Positions 56,338 to 64,000 of a DNA stretch of 64,000 nucleotides are shown piece by piece (the stretch's first letter is position 1; each line of letters begins with the position of its first letter). The notes under the pieces were generated by a model. It saw only the letters and a list, made by a program, of their open reading frames with translations, made no database searches and was not told the DNA's origin. Source of the DNA: Flavobacteriales bacterium UBA1494 (GTDB taxonomy: Bacteria > Bacteroidota > Bacteroidia > Flavobacteriales_E > Vicingaceae); NCBI GenBank assembly GCA_905182175.1, contig CAJJAT010000011.1:62001-126000 (forward strand), given 5' to 3'. Both the position numbers and the translations under genes were made by a program.

Positions 56338-56895
56338 TTACTTCTTGTCTTTTTTATAATACGTAACTATACTAGCCTTCGCTATAATGTTGTTCCAAAG
56401 ATAGTACCCAACTACAGCTGGGTTCGTGCTTTCATTAAGTCCGAGTTTATCTGTTTTTAAAGCATAAACTGTAATTACATATTGATGTAAACCGTGCCCC
56501 TCAGGAGGACAAGGCCCACCATAACTCTTTGCTCCATAATCAGTCATGCTTTGTATTGCACCTTCGGGAATAGAACTTGACCCTTCACTACCTGCGCCTG
56601 ATTTCAATTCACTTGTGTTAGCAGGAATGTCAAACACTACCCAATGCCACCAGCCGCTTCCTGTTGGAGCATCTGGATCGTACATTGTGATGGCAAAACT
56701 CTTAGTTCCTTCAGGTGCATTTTTCCAGGAAAGTTGAGGAGATTGATTTTCTCCTTCGCAACCAAAGCCGTTGAACTCTTCGTTAATTGTTGCCTCACCA
56801 CCAAGAGTATTGCTAGATAATGTAAAAGTACCTTGAGCAAACATGGTACTTGACGCAGCCAATAATAGAACTAAAATAAAATTTATTTTTTTCAC
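56338..56895 (-). CDS. YbhB/YbcL-type PEBP-family protein, exported
   Basis: Phosphatidylethanolamine-binding-protein fold, 185 aa, with a signal peptide of about 20 residues (ending MFAQ), so periplasmic. The ligand-site motifs are YDPDAPTGSGWWHWVVFDIP and GAKSYGGPCPPEGHGLHQY. The biochemical role of bacterial members is unknown. Start codon GTG. It lies downstream of, and on the same strand as, a broken AraC regulator that may once have controlled it. Confidence 0.9.
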   Translation of the reverse strand: MKKINFILVLLLAASSTMFAQGTFTLSSNTLGGEATINEEFNGFGCEGENQSPQLSWKNAPEGTKSFAITMYDPDAPTGSGWWHWVVFDIPANTSELKSGAGSEGSSSIPEGAIQSMTDYGAKSYGGPCPPEGHGLHQYVITVYALKTDKLGLNESTNPAVVGYYLWNNIIAKASIVTYYKKDKK

Positions 56896-56983
56896 CTTTT
56901 TTGTATTAGTTTACAGTGGCGAAGCTATGAATAGATTGAAGTTTCTAGGTATTTACGTTAGTCCAAAAAGTGTTGCTAATGGT

Positions 56984-57822
56984 TCAAGTTAATTGGTACT
57001 GTTTTGGAGTGTATCCAACTTTCGCTTTAAAGGCTTGTATAAAATTAGAAAGAGTTTCGTAGCCAATTTCTTCAAATATATCAGAAGGTCGGATTGACTT
57101 ATTATTTAATAGATAAGCGGAATGGTCCAGTCGTTTTTCCTGAAACCATCTACTTGGGGAACTATGAAAGTTTTTTTCGAATTCTCGTTTAAAAGTTGAA
57201 ACACATATATTGGAGAGAAAAGAAAGTTCTTTTACTGAAAGCTTGTTCAATTTATTCGTCTCTACGATTTCCATGAAATGTTGAAATTGACTGTCCTGTT
57301 TAGCAATTAAGGAAAAAATAAAATCGACTCCTCTTGTCGCCTTGAGGTATATCAATAACTTTTCAAACTTCACTTCCAAAAGCTTTACTTGAGTGCCAGC
57401 ATCAAGATGATTGATTTCTATTAACCCATTTACAAATGTTCTTAAGAAATCGTCATATTCAAAAGAGTAAATGGACTCGTAACCCTCGCCTTGAACAGAA
57501 TTAATCTGATGTTTCTGTATTAAGTTAATCAATGTCTGATTTGAAAAGAAGAACAAAATACTTCTTTAGTTATCCAAAGAATTAGGAAGCCTTTCTGTCA
57601 TCAAGCAATTCCCCCTTTTCATTGACAAGAAACTTGACTCGTCTATCGAAACTGTGGTCTTATTAGAAAAGACCTCTTTTCTACCTCCCAATAAAAACTG
57701 AACGTATTTTGTTGCAAACATAGCATCTGTCTAAAGTTCTCTTTAGAGGTTTGATAATCGAAAACCTTAACTGAAAAAGAATCTTTTACAGTTGAGTTAT
57801 CAGGCAGGTTTATGATGTCCAC
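56984..57822 (-). pseudogene. AraC-family regulator broken by a frameshift and a stop
   Basis: Three open pieces on one strand form one AraC protein of about 280 aa. From GTG at 57822 (2 nt after the ligA stop) the frame gives VDIINLPDNSTVKD... up to NTFSF. One base is missing in a T run (57693-57697); the next frame continues LLGGRKEVFSNKTTVSIDES and GNCLMTERL. Then TAA (57566-57568) stands in the frame, after which RSILFFFSNQT runs to the HTH domain (ELSFLSNICVSTFKREFEKN, SDIFEEIGYETLSNFIQAF). A 190-aa C-terminal piece starting at a TTG at 57556 could still be translated, with both helix-turn-helix motifs but no complete sensor domain. Confidence 0.85.
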
Positions 57823-57824
57823 TT

Positions 57825-59864
<2,040 letters not shown>

Positions 59865-59919
59865 CTAAAATTATAAATTCAAATGCTTTTGTGTTATTTT
59901 TAACCGATAATATACCAAC

Positions 59920-61314
59920 ATGAAATTTACTGAAAAATACAGCAGACTTTTTCAATTGTTACTCCCTTCACCATTAAGTATTGCGCTATTATTGAGCTTA
60001 GTAACCATATCAGCCGCGTATGTTTTTACTAATTCCTCAAACTCTGTAGACCAGAACTATTTAATAACTCTTTTAGAATTTTGGGAAAGAGGATTGTGGA
60101 ACAACAGCTTAATGGTTTTCGCCCTGCAAATGATGTTAATGCTGGTATTGGGTCACATATTAGCAATGTCTCCTTTAGTCAGTAAATTCATTGATAAAAT
60201 AAGCGTTTTTGCTTCTAACAACGCAAGGGCGGCTTTGTTGGTTTGCTTTTCGACTATAGCAGTTGCTCTTTTCAATTGGGGTTTAGGTTTAATCTTTGGT
60301 GCCATCATCGCCCGTAAGATTGGCGAAAAAGCTCAGAGGGAAGGCTTTGTACTCAATTACCCTTTAATTGGAGCAGCCGGTTATTCTTGCTTAATGGTTT
60401 GGCATGGAGGAATTTCAGGTTCCTCCACTACAAAAGTTGCTGAAAAAGGTCATTTAGCGTCATTAATGGAAGGAATTTTACCCCCTGATAAATTAACGGA
60501 ATTGCCCTCCGCTATTCCCTTTTCAGAAACGGTGTTTTCATCGATGAATGTTTTTGCAAGTGTAGCCGTATTAATTTTGATTCCCCTATTAATGTATTTA
60601 ATCGGGAAAAATAGCTCAGGAACAGATCTTAACAGACTAAAAACTAAAGAAAATAGATTAGAGCAAAGGACTGATCCAATTGGAGCTGAAAAAATTGATT
60701 ACTCAAATTTGACTACAAAAATAGTAGGATCGATCATCTTGTTTTACCTCGGACACAAAGTGCTACATACAACTGATGTCTTTAAATTTTCCTTCGTTAC
60801 ACCCAACTTTATTAATTTGAGTTTACTTGGGCTTGGATTTTTCTTTCATAAAAACATAATTGGATTTTTAAGAGCAGCGGAACAAGCCATTGGCGGAGCA
60901 TCAGGAATACTCATTCAGTTTCCTTTGTACTTTGGGATCATGGGAATTATGAAAGAATCCGGATTGGTAAACATGCTTTCTAACTTTTTTGTAACTCATG
61001 CTACTACAGAGAGCTTTCCAATATATACGCTGTTTAGTGCGGGAATTGTAAACGTATTTGTACCGAGTGGTGGAGGCCAATGGGCCATTCAAGGACCAAT
61101 TATAATTCAAGCAGCTGACAGCCTCCAAACTTCACTACCAAAAAGCATTATGGCGTTGGCTTACGGAGACCAGCTAACGAACATGTTACAACCCTTTTGG
61201 GCCCTTCCCTTATTGGGGATTACCAAGTTAAAAGCCAAGGAAATTCTACCCTATACATTAGTTATGATGCTAGCTGGAGCTACTATTTACATCAGTGCTT
61301 TACTGCTTTTTTAA
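59920..61314 (+). CDS. AtoE-type short-chain fatty acid transporter
   Basis: Inner-membrane protein of 464 aa with about 11-12 hydrophobic segments. The signatures NWGLGLIFGAIIARKIG, MVWHGGISGS and FVPSGGGQWAIQGPI are those of the AtoE/SCFA transporter family, which moves acetoacetate, butyrate and similar short acids. Monocistronic and divergent from ligA. It may feed acyl-CoA breakdown together with gcdH at the other end of the window, but that is only thematic. Substrate inferred. Confidence 0.88.
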   Translation: MKFTEKYSRLFQLLLPSPLSIALLLSLVTISAAYVFTNSSNSVDQNYLITLLEFWERGLWNNSLMVFALQMMLMLVLGHILAMSPLVSKFIDKISVFASNNARAALLVCFSTIAVALFNWGLGLIFGAIIARKIGEKAQREGFVLNYPLIGAAGYSCLMVWHGGISGSSTTKVAEKGHLASLMEGILPPDKLTELPSAIPFSETVFSSMNVFASVAVLILIPLLMYLIGKNSSGTDLNRLKTKENRLEQRTDPIGAEKIDYSNLTTKIVGSIILFYLGHKVLHTTDVFKFSFVTPNFINLSLLGLGFFFHKNIIGFLRAAEQAIGGASGILIQFPLYFGIMGIMKESGLVNMLSNFFVTHATTESFPIYTLFSAGIVNVFVPSGGGQWAIQGPIIIQAADSLQTSLPKSIMALAYGDQLTNMLQPFWALPLLGITKLKAKEILPYTLVMMLAGATIYISALLLF

Positions 61315-61322
61315 ACTCCATC

Positions 61323-62426
61323 TTATTTCACGTTTTTAGTGTCGAATGCATCTCTCAAACCATTACCCAACAGCACAAAAGAGAGAACTAATAAACAGAT
61401 AGCTACTCCCGGAAATATGGCTAGATATGCATCTCCAGTAATGATGTAACCCTTGTGTTCAGCAATCATTTTACCCCAAGTTGCTTGTGGTGGTTGAGCC
61501 CCCAAACCTAAAAAACTTAAGCCGGCCTCAATTAAAATAGCCGCCGCAAAATTAGAAGCCGAAATAACAATTATAGGGCCTGTTACATTGGGCAAAATAT
61601 GCCTCAAAATAATTCTAGCGTCTGTAAAACCGAATGATTTACCCGCTTCTATAAACTCCATTTGCTTCGTGCTTAAAACCTGACCTCGAACAACCCTTGC
61701 AACTTCCACCCACATGGTAAGCCCAACAGCTACAAAAACCTGCCAAAAACCTTTACCTAAAGCTAAGGTCATAGCAATAACTAACAACAAGGTTGGAATG
61801 GACCAAATAACATTGATAAACCACATGATTAAATCATCTGTCTTGCCTCCAAAATATGCTGCTGCTGAACCCAAACTAATTCCAATAACCAAAGAGAATA
61901 CAATTGAAATAAACCCAACGGCAAAAGAAATCCAAGTACCTCCCATAAGTCTACTCAGCATATCTCTACCATAACGGTCTGTACCTAACCAATACTGTTT
62001 CCTTTGAATGCTGTTCTCATCTAAAAATTGATCAAAATCTACAGAATAAAAACTCTCGATTTTTCCATTATTAGGTTCATTTCCAGTATATTTCTCAACC
62101 TCAATACCGTTCTCTGAAATAGAATAATTGACTATTGGAATTTCAGTAAATTCAGGCTGAAACCCGTAAATAAATTCTTGTAAAAACGATTGAGAAGTGC
62201 TTTGAAGATTAGGAAGCAAAAGAACATCAACGAAAAATCCTGGGGGTTTTCGCGCTAATTCCAAGTGCTGAACATTAGCTTTAGGGGAGGAATCAGGCCG
62301 TAAGATTGGACCTGCAACTGCAATCAACAAAAAAGCAGAAATAACCAAAAGGCCAAGTATAGCAATTTTATTTTGTACTAATTTCTTCCAAACTAATTGA
62401 AGTGGAGATAGGTTTTGTTTACTCAA
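61323..62426 (-). CDS. ABC transporter permease, OppC/DppC type
   Basis: Inner-membrane permease subunit of a peptide/nickel-type ABC importer; 367 aa. The first transmembrane helix is at about 20-42, followed by a long periplasmic loop (~43-150) with LGTDRYGRDMLSRL before the core domain. EAGKSFGFTDARIILRHILPN is the ATPase-contact EAA loop. No binding protein, partner permease or ATPase lies next to it, as is usual for dispersed opp genes in this phylum. Start TTG. The GT2 gene upstream ends 5 nt before, so the two share a transcript. Confidence 0.9.
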   Translation of the reverse strand: MSKQNLSPLQLVWKKLVQNKIAILGLLVISAFLLIAVAGPILRPDSSPKANVQHLELARKPPGFFVDVLLLPNLQSTSQSFLQEFIYGFQPEFTEIPIVNYSISENGIEVEKYTGNEPNNGKIESFYSVDFDQFLDENSIQRKQYWLGTDRYGRDMLSRLMGGTWISFAVGFISIVFSLVIGISLGSAAAYFGGKTDDLIMWFINVIWSIPTLLLVIAMTLALGKGFWQVFVAVGLTMWVEVARVVRGQVLSTKQMEFIEAGKSFGFTDARIILRHILPNVTGPIIVISASNFAAAILIEAGLSFLGLGAQPPQATWGKMIAEHKGYIITGDAYLAIFPGVAICLLVLSFVLLGNGLRDAFDTKNVK

Positions 62427-62431
62427 ACTAG

Positions 62432-63532
62432 TTAGATTTTACGCCCTTTCCATTGCGGTTTATAAAACAAAGATAATAAAGCAATTCCCACAGAATAAAA
62501 AGGATAAAAAATTGACAATAAAAAAGTCCATTTTACAATTGACTTAGGTCGAAGGTGTGGGGTAAGCCGTTGTAAAAAAAGTAAATCTAACACCCACTTA
62601 AACAAAAAACATCCAATAAAAAATTGGATTGAATACAATTGAATTGCTGCACCAATTCCAACAACCAGGATAGCGAGGTTCGCTGAAAAAATTACCGCTC
62701 CAATCTTTAACGTATCATAATCCCTATAATTTTTTGACTTTGAAGCCCACCTTACTCGTTGGTCGAAAAAAGACGAACAGTTCTCTTTTGTTTTAGTGGT
62801 AATGACAGATTCCTTACTCTCTGAGAAAGCGATAGAACTATTGCCAAACTTTCTTTTAAAACTATGCAAGAGAAAAACGTCGTCCCCGGTGTTAACAGAC
62901 CAATTCCCTGCATACGCGTCACTTTCTTCAAAAGCTGACTTTCTGAAAGCGTAATTTGCTCCATTGGACATAATCGCTCGTTTTCTTCGGCACATGAGCA
63001 GAGTCATGGCCATTAACGTTGAAAACTCAACCTGCTGTAATTCATGGAACCACCCTTTTGGACCGTTCAACTTTACTGCGCCTAAAACCATTTTTATTTC
63101 TTTATTTTCAAAAGGCAAAACCATTGTTTTTATCCACTTTAAGTTTGGCTCACAATCTGCATCAGTACAAACCATTATATCATAAATGGCATTGGATACA
63201 CCAAGAGAAATAGCAGCTTTTTTACCCTGATTACTCTCTAAGTTGAAAAGCTTGATTGTTAATTTAGACCTCCGAATTAGCTGTTGAATCAATTGCAAGC
63301 TTCCATCTGTTGAATGATCATTTACAAGAATTAACTCTAGGTTCGATTTATCGATTAACTGATCTTCAATAGAATTAATCAGACGCGTTAAATTGTCTCG
63401 TTCATTACGGTATGCAATAACTAAGGAAATTGGCTCTTTGCAATTGCTTGGCTTATTTCCATTATTTCCCCTCCTACCTAAAATAAGCCATCCCAATACA
63501 ACCGAATACACTAAAAAAATAAATCCAATCAT
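62432..63532 (-). CDS. Membrane-associated glycosyltransferase family 2
   Basis: GT-A transferase of 366 aa with an N-terminal membrane helix (1-20) and two to three C-terminal helices (about 275-350). NDHSTDGS (71-78), the metal site DAD (Asp124/Asp126 in CTDADCEPN), TGDDVFLLHSF and the QRVRW motif resemble processive or lipid-linked glycosyltransferases. It overlaps the upstream flippase-like gene by 4 nt, so they probably act together on a glycolipid. Product unknown. Confidence 0.87.
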   Translation of the reverse strand: MIGFIFLVYSVVLGWLILGRRGNNGNKPSNCKEPISLVIAYRNERDNLTRLINSIEDQLIDKSNLELILVNDHSTDGSLQLIQQLIRRSKLTIKLFNLESNQGKKAAISLGVSNAIYDIMVCTDADCEPNLKWIKTMVLPFENKEIKMVLGAVKLNGPKGWFHELQQVEFSTLMAMTLLMCRRKRAIMSNGANYAFRKSAFEESDAYAGNWSVNTGDDVFLLHSFKRKFGNSSIAFSESKESVITTKTKENCSSFFDQRVRWASKSKNYRDYDTLKIGAVIFSANLAILVVGIGAAIQLYSIQFFIGCFLFKWVLDLLFLQRLTPHLRPKSIVKWTFLLSIFYPFYSVGIALLSLFYKPQWKGRKI

Positions 63533-64000
63533 ATTTTCTGTTGATTTATGGTAGGAAATAACATTGGTGTCTTTGCAAGATAGAACCCAATCAATGCAGG
63601 CACAAGCAAGTTAATAAGCCATAACAGCGAAGATACAACAACTCCAATTTCTCCTGCACCTAGAACACTCTGAAATACAAAAAAGCTAACACCCCCTCTT
63701 ACTACAACGCTAGAAAACCATCCAGTAGGTATAATAGCAGAACAAAGGAACACAAAAGCGATACTGCTGAACGTTTCATATACACCTAAGTCTGATTTAA
63801 AACAAAGTAATAACAGGTAAAATTGAGAACAAAAAACTATATACCTAATGAGACTCAAAAGTAAAATTTTGAGTCGATCCAGAAGAGACAGCTCAAAAGA
63901 GACGTGTTGGTTAAACTTCAGAAGAAAGCTCTTTACAAACTTGAAACGAAATTTAGATTGAAAATAAACCCAAAATCCAGCTCCTATCAAAAGCCAAGAG
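63529..64000 (-). CDS. Flippase-like (LPG-synthase TM region) membrane protein, 5' part missing
   Basis: C-terminal part of a polytopic membrane protein. The frame stays open to the window edge, so the start lies outside; a TTG at 63990 is probably internal. The visible ~156 residues hold about four hydrophobic helices with the pattern AIIPTGWFSSVVVRGGVSFFVF near the middle, which suggests the UPF0104/lysylphosphatidylglycerol-synthase TM family often paired with GT2 enzymes. It overlaps the GT2 gene by 4 nt. The assignment rests on pattern and context. Confidence 0.6.
   Translation of the reverse strand, partial: SWLLIGAGFWVYFQSKFRFKFVKSFLLKFNQHVSFELSLLDRLKILLLSLIRYIVFCSQFYLLLLCFKSDLGVYETFSSIAFVFLCSAIIPTGWFSSVVVRGGVSFFVFQSVLGAGEIGVVVSSLLWLINLLVPALIGFYLAKTPMLFPTINQQKI

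Noticed and set aside
56984-57556. Intact 190-aa AraC regulator starting at TTG
   Set aside because: The upstream DNA encodes the rest of the same protein in broken frames, so it is better called a pseudogene with a possibly expressed C-terminal piece.

Overview
The window reads as a contiguous piece of chromosome from a marine-type, AT-rich Bacteroidota bacterium, most likely Flavobacteriales. Pointers are two secreted proteins with the gliding-motility/type IX secretion (T9SS) C-terminal domain, a PorG-like gene in a nadK–porG–uppS–bamA–ompH–ompH cluster, DUF4271 next to hemD, rnpA–yidD followed by an S41 protease, a DUF4296 lipoprotein, a bL32 with a single cysteine, almost no Shine-Dalgarno sites, and -7 boxes of the Bacteroidota TAnnTTTG type. 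Several genes start with GTG or TTG. I see no tRNA, rRNA, CRISPR, insertion sequence or prophage.

Layout. 0.2-5.4 kb: glutaryl-CoA dehydrogenase-like gcdH, then DUF4271, hemD, rnpA, yidD and an S41 protease. 5.4-13.4 kb: a surface-polysaccharide island with an O-antigen ligase-like protein, GT4, a GT2 of WaaE type, a sugar epimerase, an isolated 4Fe-4S APS reductase, rsmI and a GT39-like transferase. This is the only accessory-looking stretch. It holds two gene-poor gaps and a decayed second copy of the 5' end of the GT2 gene. 13.5-17.5 kb: recJ, trpS, plsC, gatC. 17.5-23.2 kb: an SGNH lipoprotein with a FadL/OmpP1 porin, and the korAB 2-oxoacid:ferredoxin oxidoreductase. 23.3-28.3 kb: accC, accB, fabH, rpmF, DUF177 and pdxA on the minus strand. 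28.4-37 kb: mqnC, two large T9SS cargo-like proteins, ribE, metF. 37-43 kb: lepA, a DUF4296 lipoprotein, pyrC, a polyprenol-phosphate sugar transferase, an alpha/beta hydrolase, pdxJ. 43.1-53.1 kb: a plus-strand envelope-biogenesis run (CBS protein, short Omp85 protein, nadK, two beta-barrel/PorG-like genes, uppS, bamA, two Skp/OmpH chaperones, murI). 53.1-64 kb: prfB, recQ, a PEBP-family protein, a broken AraC regulator, ligA, an AtoE-type transporter, an OppC-type permease, a GT2 and a truncated flippase-like membrane protein.

How they fit together. Most genes are housekeeping. accBC and fabH start fatty-acid synthesis and plsC uses the acyl chains. uppS makes the lipid carrier used for peptidoglycan and O-antigen, and murI supplies D-glutamate. 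bamA and the Skp proteins build the outer membrane in which the FadL, Omp85 and PorG-like barrels sit. The T9SS then exports the two cargo-like proteins.

I found no complete unknown system. The observations most worth a second look are: the relic duplication bracketing an epimerase/APS-reductase cassette; an AraC gene broken by one frameshift and one stop; a prfB that has lost its programmed frameshift but keeps traces of the site; intrinsic-terminator hairpins directly before the rnpA and murI start codons; and -7 boxes so close to start codons that leaderless mRNAs are predicted.
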